Assembly: GCA_002148405.1 (NCBI GenBank) | Contig: MUGG01000119.1 | Coordinates: 62,001-126,000 of the forward strand | Length of the DNA stretch: 64,000 nucleotides | From: Alkalinema sp. CACIAM 70d | GTDB lineage: Bacteria > Cyanobacteriota > Cyanobacteriia > Leptolyngbyales > Leptolyngbyaceae | Direction: 5' to 3' | Shown here: positions 45,081-54,117 of the stretch, piece after piece | How positions within the stretch are numbered: position 1 is the first letter of the stretch | How the letters are laid out: each line of letters begins with the position of its first letter | Program-made: the position numbers and the translations under genes | Notes under the pieces: generated by a model | Database searches by the model: none | What the model saw: only the letters and a program-made list of their open reading frames with translations | What the model was told of the DNA's origin: nothing

Positions 45081-46748
45081 CTATTTCGCTTCCCCCACCA
45101 GCGTAAAAGCGGCCCAGTAACTCGGATCAGAATGCTGTTTCCGGGCAGCTAGCATGGCTTGTCTCAGGGCTTGGGCTTTGTCAGGTTGCTGCTTCAGTTG
45201 TCGGTAAAACTCCTGCATTAACTCGCTGGTGGATTGATCGTTTACTGCCCAGAGGGACACCACTACGCTGGGTGCACCCGCTGCGATAAACGATCGTGAC
45301 AATCCCACTACGCCATCACCTGTAATTTCACCCCGCCCCGTATCGCAGGCACTCAGGACAACTAAATCCGCATTGAGTTTTAAGTTAAAAATTTCCCCTG
45401 CACTCAAGAAGCCGTTATCCTGTCCACTGGGTGTTAGGGCGATCGCGCCGGGAATATCGCCTTGCACCGGATCGAGTAGGCCATGGGTGGCAAAGTGGAG
45501 TAAACGGGCATTGGGCATTTGCTGTAACACAGTAGCTTTGGTGGCTTGGGCTCCGATGAGGGGTGAAGTATTGAGTTGTTGGCCGATCGCGATCGCTTCT
45601 TGGCGGGCCGCAGGTAAGGGTTGCAGGGGTTCATCTTTGTAGATCGGCATGGTGGGGTCACCGACGATGACTGCGCCTCCCTTGGTTTTAGGCCGTTGGG
45701 CGAGGGTTTGTGTTAGGGCGAGGGTTTGGATAGAAGGTGCGGTGGAGATTGTATGACGTTCGATTAAGGGGCGATTTTGGGCATTGGGTAAGGCGGCAAA
45801 GGGAACAAGGAACAATTCACCCTGGGGCAGGAAAATGACTCGTTGGTTGGGATCGGTGGGTAAGTCTTGGGCGATCGGGGCAATCAGGAATTGGTAGAGT
45901 TGAGCCAGGGGATCTGTTTGGGACGATGGGGGCGATTGTTGAGAGATTTTGATGCCTGCCCGTCCACGTACCCCTAAATCACTGCGACTATTGCTGACTA
46001 ATTGTGTCAAAGGTTGAGACGAATCAAGCTGGGTCGATCGGAAGGTAATTTCACCGGTTGGCTTAATGACCCAAATGTAGAGTTGCTCACTAGAAACGAT
46101 CGAATATTGCACCAATGTTGCATTTTGTGTTTTAGCAATTTGGCGAATGGTATTAATATTCGGGGCTTGAATCGTGTTTTGCAAATCAGTTAGCGACTGA
46201 TTGCTAAAACGGGAAGTCAGCAATTCTACTAATGCCCGTGCCCGTCCTCTTTCTGCAATTTCTAGGGCCGCTTCCGGTTGTTTCTGAGCAATTAGGACTT
46301 GCTGGAGAAGCCGGTAGGCATTTTTCTGGGTATCCGCAATAGATATTTTATTACGATCTGTCAATCCTGTTCGAAGAGATTCTTGAACGGCAATAGCAGT
46401 CTGTAAAGTTGATTCTGCTTCTGCCAATCGATTCAGCTTCAGTAACATCAGACCTACATTACTGAGAGATTGGCTTTCCCCCAGTCGGTCTTGGATTTCC
46501 CGTGCAATGGCTAAACTTTGTTCATGATATGCAATGGCTTTGGGATAGTTGCCCAACACATCATACGCCAATCCTAGGTTGCCTAGGGAGCTACCTTCTC
46601 CTTGTCGGTCTTGGATTTCCCGTGCAATCGCTAAACTTTGTTCATGATATGCAATGGCTTTGGAATAGTTGCCCAACGCATAATAAGTCGAGTCCCAGAT
46701 TACCCAGAGCGTTACCTTCTCCCAGTCGGTTTTTGATTTCCCGCGCAA
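45081..46748 (-). CDS. CHAT-protease C-terminal part of a frameshifted TPR-CHAT gene
   Basis: A 555-codon frame whose first 100 residues are the last tetratricopeptide units and whose C-terminal half is a CHAT (caspase-like) protease. The catalytic His is in RLLHFATHGLLD (His422) and the catalytic Cys in LVVLSACDTGRGE (Cys468), followed by GDGVVGLSRSFIAAGAPSVV. The only start is a TTG, the first 20 residues (MRGKSKTDWEKVTLWVIWDS) are out of frame with the repeat, and no ATG occurs before residue 101. It is therefore not an independent gene but the 3' part of the TPR gene upstream. The two frames overlap at 46642-46748. CHAT domains with TPR arrays are usually peptidases activated by a partner. 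Last gene of the block. Confidence 0.85.
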   Translation of the reverse strand: MRGKSKTDWEKVTLWVIWDSTYYALGNYSKAIAYHEQSLAIAREIQDRQGEGSSLGNLGLAYDVLGNYPKAIAYHEQSLAIAREIQDRLGESQSLSNVGLMLLKLNRLAEAESTLQTAIAVQESLRTGLTDRNKISIADTQKNAYRLLQQVLIAQKQPEAALEIAERGRARALVELLTSRFSNQSLTDLQNTIQAPNINTIRQIAKTQNATLVQYSIVSSEQLYIWVIKPTGEITFRSTQLDSSQPLTQLVSNSRSDLGVRGRAGIKISQQSPPSSQTDPLAQLYQFLIAPIAQDLPTDPNQRVIFLPQGELFLVPFAALPNAQNRPLIERHTISTAPSIQTLALTQTLAQRPKTKGGAVIVGDPTMPIYKDEPLQPLPAARQEAIAIGQQLNTSPLIGAQATKATVLQQMPNARLLHFATHGLLDPVQGDIPGAIALTPSGQDNGFLSAGEIFNLKLNADLVVLSACDTGRGEITGDGVVGLSRSFIAAGAPSVVVSLWAVNDQSTSELMQEFYRQLKQQPDKAQALRQAMLAARKQHSDPSYWAAFTLVGEAK

Positions 46749-47682
46749 TGGCTAAACTTTGTTCATGATATTGAATGGCTTTGGGATAGTTGCCCAGCGC
46801 ATCATAAGCTAGGCCCAGGTTGCCTAGAGAGCTGCCTTCTCCCGCTCGGTCTTGGATTTCCTGCTTAATGGCTAAACTTTGTTCATGATATTGAATGGCT
46901 TTGGGATAGTTCCCTAGCACATAATATGCACTTCCCAGATTCCCCAAAGATTGACCTTCCCCCAGTCGGTCTCGGAGTTCTCGCTTAATGGCTAAACTTT
47001 GTTCATGATATGCAATGGCTTTGGAATAATTGCCCAGCGCATCGTAAACCAGGCCCAGATTGCCCAGAGAATTACTTTCTCCTAATCGGTCTTGGAGTTC
47101 TCGCTTGATGGCTAAACTTTGTTCGTGATATTGAATGGCTTTGGGATAGTGACCCAATGCATCGTAAATTAGTCCCAGATTGCCCAAAGACTGGCTTTCT
47201 CCCCGTCGGTCTGCAATTGTCTGTGCAATGGCTAAATGTTGTTCGTGATATGCAATGGCTTTGGAATAATTTCCCAGTGCATAATAAGCATTCCCTAAGT
47301 TGCCCAGAGAACTGCCTTCTCCCTGTCGATCGGTGATTTCCCGTGCAATGGTTAAACTTTGTTCATGATATGCAATGGCTTTGGAATAGTTGCCCAACGC
47401 ATAATAAGCACTTCCCAGATTGCTCAGAGAGTTACCTTCTCCCAGTCGGTCTTTGAGTGCCCGCTTGATAGCTAAACTTTGTTCATGATATGTGATGGCT
47501 TTGGGATAGTTGCCCAACCCATCGTAAACCAGTCCCAGATTACCCAAAGATTTTCCTTCTCCCAGTCGGTCTTCAATTTCCTTGGCAATCACTAAACTTT
47601 GTTCATGATATTCGATCGCTTTAGAGTAGTTGCCCAATACATCATAAATCAGTCCCAGATTGCCCAAAGAGTTGCCTTCTCC
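46482..47682 (-). repeat. Array of ten 120-bp (40-codon) TPR repeats
   Basis: Ten consecutive DNA repeats of 120 bp (one of 121) encode kinesin-light-chain-like TPR units. Segments such as CTAAACTTTGTTCATGATAT recur nearly unchanged, so the units are homogenised at the nucleotide level and prone to slippage or recombination. Confidence 0.9.
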
Positions 47683-47949
47683 TTTTCGATCGTTAATCGA
47701 TCGATAGAGTATTAATGCCTGTTGCCAGGATTGTAATGCGGCTTCAAATTGACTGATTCGATATTGCTGAATACCTTGCTGGAGTAATCGTTCAGCTTCT
47801 GCTTTTTGTGCCGCAGGATTCGTTTGCGCGATCGCGACAGGTACAGGCCCGATCGCAACCCCAGGCCCGATCGTCATTAACAGCACCCCTAAGACCAGCC
47901 CTGGAGCCTTGATCCGCTTTCCAACCATCTGTAATTTCCCCTCAACCAT
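46642..47949 (-). CDS. TPR-repeat N-terminal part of a frameshifted TPR-CHAT gene
   Basis: A 435-residue frame. An N-terminal hydrophobic segment (about residues 15-42, GLVLGVLLMTIGPGVA to AIAQ) looks like a signal peptide or anchor. From residue 90 come eight nearly identical 40-residue TPR units (consensus LGNLGLAYDALGNYPKAIAY with HEQSLAI). In the ninth unit the frame slips: it reads LGLDLLCVGQLFQSHCIS and stops, whereas the next frame continues YYALGNYSKAIAYHEQ into the CHAT part. Unit 9 is 121 bp instead of 120, so one base is extra near 46684-46693. The start ATG (47949) overlaps the DUF928 stop as TGATG, so translation is coupled. The full product would be about 950 residues. Confidence 0.85.
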   Translation of the reverse strand: MVEGKLQMVGKRIKAPGLVLGVLLMTIGPGVAIGPVPVAIAQTNPAAQKAEAERLLQQGIQQYRISQFEAALQSWQQALILYRSINDRKGEGNSLGNLGLIYDVLGNYSKAIEYHEQSLVIAKEIEDRLGEGKSLGNLGLVYDGLGNYPKAITYHEQSLAIKRALKDRLGEGNSLSNLGSAYYALGNYSKAIAYHEQSLTIAREITDRQGEGSSLGNLGNAYYALGNYSKAIAYHEQHLAIAQTIADRRGESQSLGNLGLIYDALGHYPKAIQYHEQSLAIKRELQDRLGESNSLGNLGLVYDALGNYSKAIAYHEQSLAIKRELRDRLGEGQSLGNLGSAYYVLGNYPKAIQYHEQSLAIKQEIQDRAGEGSSLGNLGLAYDALGNYPKAIQYHEQSLAIAREIKNRLGEGNALGNLGLDLLCVGQLFQSHCIS

Positions 47950-48962
47950 CAATCATTGCTAGGTTGCTTCACAATGGGCTTCTCAGCTAACGCTTCTAGC
48001 CCGATCGATCGCAACAAACGTTTCCAATCTTCCGTTAACTGTGGATTGTTAGGATCAGCCAGACGGAGTTCAGCTAATGCATTGAGTGCATCAAACCAGA
48101 TGCCATTTTGCCGGTAAAGCGTAGCGCGTTGTGGGGGTGTGCCCTGTTGCAATTGCGTTGCCAATGACGGGCTAGGATCAACTCGTTGAACCCATCCATT
48201 AATTTGTTCCTTCACCACTTGGGCAGGGCTTCCAGGCTGACTCGCCTGACATTGCAACCGCGCTTTCAAATACCACTGGTACAACTTGCCAGGGGTCAAA
48301 CTGGGCACCTGATCCGGTAAAGCAACCCTGACAATCCCCGGAGTTGCAGGCGCAACCACCCGAGTGCGATAGATATCATTGGCAGGATTGGCCTGATCCT
48401 GCAACACAAACTCCAGCGACACCCCATCCGCAGCGGCATAGGGCACATAAAACCACAACGTAGGCCGTTCGGCGATCGTCGTGCCCCAGACCTTCGTAAT
48501 TTCTCCCCCAGAGGACAACGTTTGATGATATTCCGGGACCAACGCCATCAACGTTTGACTCCCCACGCCACAGCCTCGGCCTGCACCCCCGCCCCGGTTT
48601 CCCGGCGCATCCCGATCGGGCGGTGGTGGTGGCGGTGTAAACAGATCGAAGAGGCTAGGCCCAGGACTCACGGGAGGCTGTTCCAGAGGCTCTTCCCAGC
48701 GGCCTGCGCCACCCCCTCGATGCCCTGGAGAATCTCGATCGGGCGGTGGGGGTGGGGGTGTAAAGGCGATCGTTTGCCCCAATGGTATAGCCTGGGGAAT
48801 AGACTGGAGCGTCCCCCCTAGGGATTGCGCCTGCACTGCCCCAGCCCATGATAGAGACCATATTAGAGAACACAAAGGCAGCGTTATCAGACCGATCGTG
48901 CAGGGGATGATCGCGTGCTGTGGGCTGCGTTGGGGAGGCGTTTCCGGGGGTTGTCTGGTCAT
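47949..48962 (-). CDS. DUF928 domain secreted protein
   Basis: A 337-residue protein. A hydrophobic segment at residues 22-46 (ending GAVQAQ) is a probable signal peptide, giving periplasmic or outer-membrane location. Two copies of a proline stretch (FTPPPPPPDRD, then PG-RGGGAGR) precede the DUF928 domain (LMALVPEYHQTL, ERPTLWFYVPYA, LYQWYLKARLQC). DUF928 has no established function. It is found almost only in cyanobacteria and, as I recall, next to CHASE2-CHAT and TPR-CHAT genes. It begins 21 bp after the CHASE2-CHAT gene and its stop overlaps the TPR start. In this setting it may be the secreted target or cofactor of the CHAT protein. Confidence 0.9.
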   Translation of the reverse strand: MTRQPPETPPQRSPQHAIIPCTIGLITLPLCSLIWSLSWAGAVQAQSLGGTLQSIPQAIPLGQTIAFTPPPPPPDRDSPGHRGGGAGRWEEPLEQPPVSPGPSLFDLFTPPPPPPDRDAPGNRGGGAGRGCGVGSQTLMALVPEYHQTLSSGGEITKVWGTTIAERPTLWFYVPYAAADGVSLEFVLQDQANPANDIYRTRVVAPATPGIVRVALPDQVPSLTPGKLYQWYLKARLQCQASQPGSPAQVVKEQINGWVQRVDPSPSLATQLQQGTPPQRATLYRQNGIWFDALNALAELRLADPNNPQLTEDWKRLLRSIGLEALAEKPIVKQPSND

Positions 48963-48983
48963 TCTGATACCCTCATGCTTAAT

Positions 48984-51389
48984 TCATGGCAGGATTGATG
49001 GAGATTCATGACTGCTTGTATCATGTCTTCTTTCAATCGATCGCACCACTGTTCCGCTCAATATCACTCCCAATACCTCCGGCACCAAGGGAACCCATGC
49101 ACCTAATTGAATAAATAGCCCCCAGCAAAGGCTCATCATCAGCGCGATCGTCCCCACCATCGCTAAACTCAGATAGGTCGGCTGACGAATCACCCTCGCC
49201 AAAGTTCCGCCCCACAGCACCCAAGTCGCAATCCACAGGCATTCTACCCACAGCGGCCAAGCCCAAATTAACGGTCGCCCATCCAAGACCGCACTCACCA
49301 GTTGGCTCGTCATTTGCGCCTGCAACACCACCCCCGGCAGGGCTTGTTGCTCGCCTCGTAGGTTGCGGTAGGGCGTTAACCAATAATCATGGGTGCCTTC
49401 CGCGATCGTCCCAATCAGGACAATCCGATCGCGAATCGCCGCTGGATTCACTTCCCCCCGCAACACTTGCCCCAGCGTGACCTGACGAATGCCGCCCTGG
49501 GGCGATCGGGCCGCTCGATAATTCAACAGAATCTGATAACCCCGATCGTCCAGCGTTTGGTAGCCCCCGATCGGCGCTTTCAAGGGATAGAACTTCAAGG
49601 AGCCTAACTGCCAAGTCTCAGGATTCGGAAAGCTTAACGCAATGCCTTGGGCATCCAAATAACGTAAGGCTAGTTGAACACTCAACGCATAGGGAGCCAC
49701 ACAGCGGGAAGACGGCGCAGGCGTCATACTCAACAAATGGCGACGCACCACCTGATCGGCATCTAACACCAAATCACTAAAGCCAATTTGGGCAGCGGGA
49801 AGTTCCGGTGGTGGGGCCACGCCGCTTTCCTGGCGTTCGATTTCTCCCACTTTGCACACCCCCACCCAGCGATCGGTCCGCCGTAGTTGCTTCACCAACG
49901 CGGAATACTGGGGATTGACGGCAAAATCTCGGTAGATGTCTAAGCCAATTACCCGAGGTTGATAGGTTTCTAGCCGCTGGAACAGTTGCGCCAGGGTTGC
50001 ATCGGACAGGGAACCGCGCCGATCGCTGGGCGATTGGGCTTGAACGTCGTCATCGGTCACGAGAATGACGAGTAAGCGCGGATCGGGCGCTTCGTTGGCA
50101 TGGAGTTGAATCAAGCGATCGAAGGCCGCGATTTCTAACGGTTGCAGAAATCCCAAGTGACGCACTGCAATTATTCCCGTAGCAATCGCTAAATGAATTA
50201 GAAAAAAACGCAGCCTAGCTAAAAATCGAGACTGAGTTTTAGGGGTATTAATGATTTTCGGTTGAATTGCTGGAGCTAAATCTGGGGAATGCGACTGATG
50301 TTGCTGTAGTAATGTCTGCCAGGTCAGCGGCATCACCGTCGGATTTTGATAAATCATTGGGAGCCAACTGGCACAGGGATATTGCCCTTCCAGCCCCTGG
50401 AGCCGTTCCCGTGCTTCCCGCACCGCCAGATACAACGATTTACCCTGGGAAAATGCCGTTAGAAAGTGTTTCACAAATTCCTGGGCCACGGCATCGGGCA
50501 CGGGTTCCCGTAGCAGAATGAGTTGCGGCAGATGTAACCCATCCAACTCATAGGCCAACCCCAAGCCATCACAGGAATTAAAAATTGCCAATTGTAGGCT
50601 ATGGGCGATCGCGCTACGTAAACCGTATTTGAGTTCTTCGATCGTCAGGCTTTCCTGGGGATTCAGGTGAATGCGTCCTTGGTTATCTTCCGTTTGGCTA
50701 TGGCCCGCAAAAAATAAAATATCCCAGCGCTGGTTCCACAGAGAATCGGTGATCTGTTGGCGCGATGGTTCTACCAAACAGGTTACTTTTGTATCAGGCA
50801 AATCGTGCAAAAATTGCTGCTCTGCGGTGGTGTCTAGCCCCTGCCGATCGCCGAGGATCATCAGGATTTTGATCGCATCGGCATCCAATGATTGCGGCGC
50901 GAGTTGTGGGGATTCCAGGCGTCCCGGCATTGCACTAATGGCTAGTTCCGCCTGGGCATACCGCTCAAAAAAATCCCATAAATGCCAGGGCAACCAATGT
51001 AACCGTCGATCGGACGATCGCAACAACAATTGCACCGGATCTTGAAGATTTAAGGACTCGCGCAATTGCCGATCGATGCCATGAAATTCAGGAGCAGCTA
51101 ACCATTGTTGTAGTTGGGTTTGCAGCAGCTTAGCCGCGCGGCGACAGTCTTCCAGATGGTTCAGACGCCCCATGCGCACGGTAATTTGCTGCAACGTAAT
51201 CCGCGTTGGATACGCCCCCTGACGATAGAGCGATCGCCAGCGCTCCAAACTGTCCAGCAAAGCTACTGCTGCCGGGAGAGAACCCGTTGCCTCCATTTCC
51301 GGGAGCCGACCGAGTTCTCCAACCTCAAGGGTGGCTTGGAAGCCTTGTTCCAGCGTTCCCTCTAACCGTAGGACAACCCGTTTTACCAT
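48984..51389 (-). CDS. CHAT-CHASE2 membrane protein
   Basis: An 801-residue protein. Residues about 165-350 form a CHAT caspase-like protease with the catalytic pair His230 (ILFFAGHSQ) and Cys273 (LAIFNSCDGLG). A membrane helix at about 388-408 leads to a CHASE2 extracytoplasmic sensor domain (about 415-690, with DPRLLVILVTDDDV and RDRIVLIGTIAEGTHD). Three C-terminal helices follow (about 705-785). The layout is a sensor linked through the membrane to a cytosolic protease, where a kinase or cyclase would usually be. An N-terminal region (MVKRVVLRLEGTL and on) resembles the small beta domain common on such proteins. The gene lies 25 bp after DUF1822 and 21 bp before DUF928. The ligand and substrate are unknown. 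Confidence 0.92.
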   Translation of the reverse strand: MVKRVVLRLEGTLEQGFQATLEVGELGRLPEMEATGSLPAAVALLDSLERWRSLYRQGAYPTRITLQQITVRMGRLNHLEDCRRAAKLLQTQLQQWLAAPEFHGIDRQLRESLNLQDPVQLLLRSSDRRLHWLPWHLWDFFERYAQAELAISAMPGRLESPQLAPQSLDADAIKILMILGDRQGLDTTAEQQFLHDLPDTKVTCLVEPSRQQITDSLWNQRWDILFFAGHSQTEDNQGRIHLNPQESLTIEELKYGLRSAIAHSLQLAIFNSCDGLGLAYELDGLHLPQLILLREPVPDAVAQEFVKHFLTAFSQGKSLYLAVREARERLQGLEGQYPCASWLPMIYQNPTVMPLTWQTLLQQHQSHSPDLAPAIQPKIINTPKTQSRFLARLRFFLIHLAIATGIIAVRHLGFLQPLEIAAFDRLIQLHANEAPDPRLLVILVTDDDVQAQSPSDRRGSLSDATLAQLFQRLETYQPRVIGLDIYRDFAVNPQYSALVKQLRRTDRWVGVCKVGEIERQESGVAPPPELPAAQIGFSDLVLDADQVVRRHLLSMTPAPSSRCVAPYALSVQLALRYLDAQGIALSFPNPETWQLGSLKFYPLKAPIGGYQTLDDRGYQILLNYRAARSPQGGIRQVTLGQVLRGEVNPAAIRDRIVLIGTIAEGTHDYWLTPYRNLRGEQQALPGVVLQAQMTSQLVSAVLDGRPLIWAWPLWVECLWIATWVLWGGTLARVIRQPTYLSLAMVGTIALMMSLCWGLFIQLGAWVPLVPEVLGVILSGTVVRSIERRHDTSSHESPSILP

Positions 51390-51414
51390 GTCAGCTTCTA
51401 ACCCTTAAACGTTT

Positions 51415-52692
51415 CTACACTTCAAACCCCTCGACGAGTCGCTGGTCACCGGAAATCACCTCCACTTGAAATCCTTCGCCTGCCTCTGCCGTAAATTGCA
51501 GATGAATCGTTTCCGTCACCGTTGCCCGAGCCTGTCCGATTTCCTGACCTGCCCCATCTAGTAATCTAACCTGAACGGCCTGCGGTAGACACGAATCATC
51601 TCCCGTGGGGCAGATCTGAAGCCGAATTTCCGTTAGCGAGGTATCCACAGGCGTCAGGCTCACAATCAGCGCGATCGATTCTTCACCGGGAGAACTGCCG
51701 AATTCTAGAACTTTTATGCGACTGATCGCCCCAGAGGATTGTGCTGGATCGCTCCTCCAGGCCGTAGCCCACTGTTGAGGCAACAAATGAGGCAACAAAA
51801 CCGCATCGATCGCCTGCCACAGATCCGAAAATTGGCCTTGCCACCAATCTTGCAAATGGGTGACTGGGTGGGTTTGTTGTAAAGATGTTTGCGATTCTTG
51901 TAGTGATTCTTCTGATACTGGCTCCTGTAATTTTTCTTGCAAATGATTCTGAAAATTACTTTGTGTATGTTGTTGCAAACGCTGTTGAAATAATTGCTGT
52001 CGTATTGTTGGTGATTGCAAAAGTGCTCCCCAACTAGCAAAGGGTACAGCCAAGCGAGGAAAGGCAATTTCTGGGTTTCCTAAATTTAAAATTAGCGTTT
52101 CTAGCTGCGTTGGAGAGAGTTCAGGCAGGGGCGCAACCAGGGCACGGGTCTGCGCCTTGGGACAAAGCTGCACTGTAAGCCATAACACATTTAAGTCCTG
52201 GGTTAACTGTTCCGCTGCTAGGGAGTAAGTCCGATCGCGGGAATCATAGGTGGCGATCGACTTTAAGTCTTCATGGGTCGCATAGCCCCAAACCCGCAAC
52301 CAACCCTGGTCTGGGCGCACCTGTACTGCTAGATAATAGTCCCCCACCCAACTGGGAATATCCACCCATTCCTGGGGCACTTCTAACTCGCCATCATCGA
52401 TCGCCTCACTGGGCAGCAAAATCAACCGGGTTGCCCCGATCGTCACCGCAGATCCATTGACCAATTCCCAGAGCGCAGGCCACTCCGCATCCGGTAACCA
52501 TGCACTGGCCTCTGGGGTATCCTCCTGCAACCAGGCTAAGGATCGCTGTAAACAAAGGTGGTTTACATAGGCGCGCTGCTGGCTCATCAGCCTATCACTG
52601 GCAGGGATTTGCTGACTTTGGCGATCGGCCTCCGCCCGCAAACTGGGTGAAAGTTCCAGCCACCATTCCTTGGGATCGGCAAACTCAATCAT
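51415..52692 (-). CDS. DUF1822 family protein
   Basis: A 425-residue soluble protein starting MIEFADPKEWWLELSPSLR, then LPDAEWPALWELVNGSAV and GWLRVWGYATHEDLK. These are the hallmarks of DUF1822, a cyanobacterial family without known activity. A Gln-rich stretch (about residues 230-275) follows the domain. The C-terminus (RLQICPTGDDSCLPQ, VQVRLLDGAGQEIGQA) looks like a beta-sandwich. The start overlaps the sigma factor stop as ATGA, so the two are translationally coupled. Such strict coupling suggests that DUF1822 modulates the sigma factor, for example as an anti-sigma or adaptor; this is inference only. Confidence 0.88.
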   Translation of the reverse strand: MIEFADPKEWWLELSPSLRAEADRQSQQIPASDRLMSQQRAYVNHLCLQRSLAWLQEDTPEASAWLPDAEWPALWELVNGSAVTIGATRLILLPSEAIDDGELEVPQEWVDIPSWVGDYYLAVQVRPDQGWLRVWGYATHEDLKSIATYDSRDRTYSLAAEQLTQDLNVLWLTVQLCPKAQTRALVAPLPELSPTQLETLILNLGNPEIAFPRLAVPFASWGALLQSPTIRQQLFQQRLQQHTQSNFQNHLQEKLQEPVSEESLQESQTSLQQTHPVTHLQDWWQGQFSDLWQAIDAVLLPHLLPQQWATAWRSDPAQSSGAISRIKVLEFGSSPGEESIALIVSLTPVDTSLTEIRLQICPTGDDSCLPQAVQVRLLDGAGQEIGQARATVTETIHLQFTAEAGEGFQVEVISGDQRLVEGFEV

Positions 52693-54035
52693 GACACTCT
52701 CTCCTTACCCGCACTGGGACTGCTAGAGACAGGATTGGGTTGACCGTAGTAAACGCCCAGCCATTCTTCTAAAGCAGCACTCATATCTTTTATTAGGTTC
52801 GGCGTAGGAGAAATATTCAACTGGTCTTGGCTCCATTCCACAATTTTAAGCAATAACGTTTCTCTAGCTTTAGTTAACCGCCGAGAAACCGTTGCCTGAC
52901 TCATTTGCAAGGACTGCATCATCTGTTGTTGAGTCAGGCCCTGCTGGTAGTAAAGACGTAGAATCTCTTGGGATTGTGGCTCTAGGGTGGCCACACGAGT
53001 CGCGATCGCTTGGTGCAGGTGTTCCCGTTGGCGTTGGCGTTCCTGAAGGTCTTCCTGGGCGATCAGCACTGCCAGAAACGACTCCCCCTGGGGATCGGCT
53101 AAACTTTCCTGAAAGTCGGTGTCTGTTTCTTCTCCCAAAAGCGGACGATTTAAAGACTCCACGGGGGGATAGAGATAACTGCGTACCCAAGCAGCACATT
53201 GGTTCAGCCAGCGTTCTAGGGTTTCTGGTTGGCATTCTGGAGCCGATCGATCGATCTGACTGTGGCGTTCACGGTTGTAGAGTTGGCTGATGGCAAGACT
53301 CAGTTCAGGATCTAGGCTAGAAAATTGCTGGATCCCTGACGATGCTTGAGCAGATTGGAGTGAGACAGATTGCGATGGATTTTGCAACGATCGATCATAG
53401 AATGCATTGAAACAGGTCCAAGCAAGCCGATATTGAGCGATTTCCCCGGACGATAAGCCCACTTGCTCCAAAGCTTCCAAAAATCGTTTTTTACTAGTTC
53501 TGCGTAGTAATCCCAGATTCGTACACAATGCTACATCCTGCCGTTGTCGTAAGTAATCCCGTAGCAAACTAGAAAACGCGAGGTGACCAAAGTTTTTCAA
53601 GCTGGTTCCCCGATCGGGGTTAAATTGCTTCAGAACCGTCTGTACTTTGGCAACGGCAATTTGGAAATAGTCGGATAGACCATACTGTACCCCAGAAGCA
53701 TTAGCCACCTTCCGCAGGGTTTGGCTGGCTGCCCCGTAACAGGCTTCCTGAAGGTAAGCAGTGAGATGGCCTAGGGGCAAAGAGGCTGGCGTGGGGGAGT
53801 TGTCCTGTAACCAGCGTTGATGCCAGTAGAGCGCCCACCCCGCTTCTGAGTAGAGGGCTTTATGACTTTGGCCAGCCTCAAGGGACTGCTGCATATGACG
53901 GCGCAATCGCGCATCCGTCGCCCAAGTGGAAAAGCGATCGTGCTCAAATTGGACAAAGGTTGAAAATAACGCGATCAGTTCTTGGCGAAGATGCATAGCG
54001 ATCGTTGAAGGAAATGCTTCACATTTACTAAACAT
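52689..54035 (-). CDS. Sigma-70-like RNA polymerase sigma factor of the CHAT/TPS operon
   Basis: A 448-residue, highly divergent sigma-70 family protein. A sigma-2-like region is around YGLSDYFQIAVAKVQTVLKQ and FNPDRGTSLKNFGHLAFSSL. A clear sigma-4 helix-turn-helix lies near residues 350-400 (RVATLEPQSQEILRLYYQQG, LTQQQMMQSLQMSQATVSRRL). The N-terminal 100 residues (RLRRHMQQSL and on) are specific to this cyanobacterial subfamily, which I recall as linked to DUF1822 and CHASE2-CHAT genes. ATG 53996 (MHLRQELIALF) matches the conserved start; 54035 would add 13 residues. It lies 83 bp downstream of the TPS exoprotein and is fused by ATGA overlap to DUF1822. It probably autoregulates the block. 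Confidence 0.87.
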   Translation of the reverse strand: MFSKCEAFPSTIAMHLRQELIALFSTFVQFEHDRFSTWATDARLRRHMQQSLEAGQSHKALYSEAGWALYWHQRWLQDNSPTPASLPLGHLTAYLQEACYGAASQTLRKVANASGVQYGLSDYFQIAVAKVQTVLKQFNPDRGTSLKNFGHLAFSSLLRDYLRQRQDVALCTNLGLLRRTSKKRFLEALEQVGLSSGEIAQYRLAWTCFNAFYDRSLQNPSQSVSLQSAQASSGIQQFSSLDPELSLAISQLYNRERHSQIDRSAPECQPETLERWLNQCAAWVRSYLYPPVESLNRPLLGEETDTDFQESLADPQGESFLAVLIAQEDLQERQRQREHLHQAIATRVATLEPQSQEILRLYYQQGLTQQQMMQSLQMSQATVSRRLTKARETLLLKIVEWSQDQLNISPTPNLIKDMSAALEEWLGVYYGQPNPVSSSPSAGKERVS

Positions 54036-54117
54036 GGCTAGAAAGCCTGATTCTAAACTGTCTCAGGCTCTCTTTCCTAGGGAAATTAGAGGTTTCTTAA
54101 CGAATCTCAGCGCAGTG

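Noticed and set aside
45081..46748. CHAT frame as an independent gene
   Set aside because: It has only a TTG start, its first 20 residues are the TPR repeat read in the wrong frame, and the repeat arithmetic shows one extra base.
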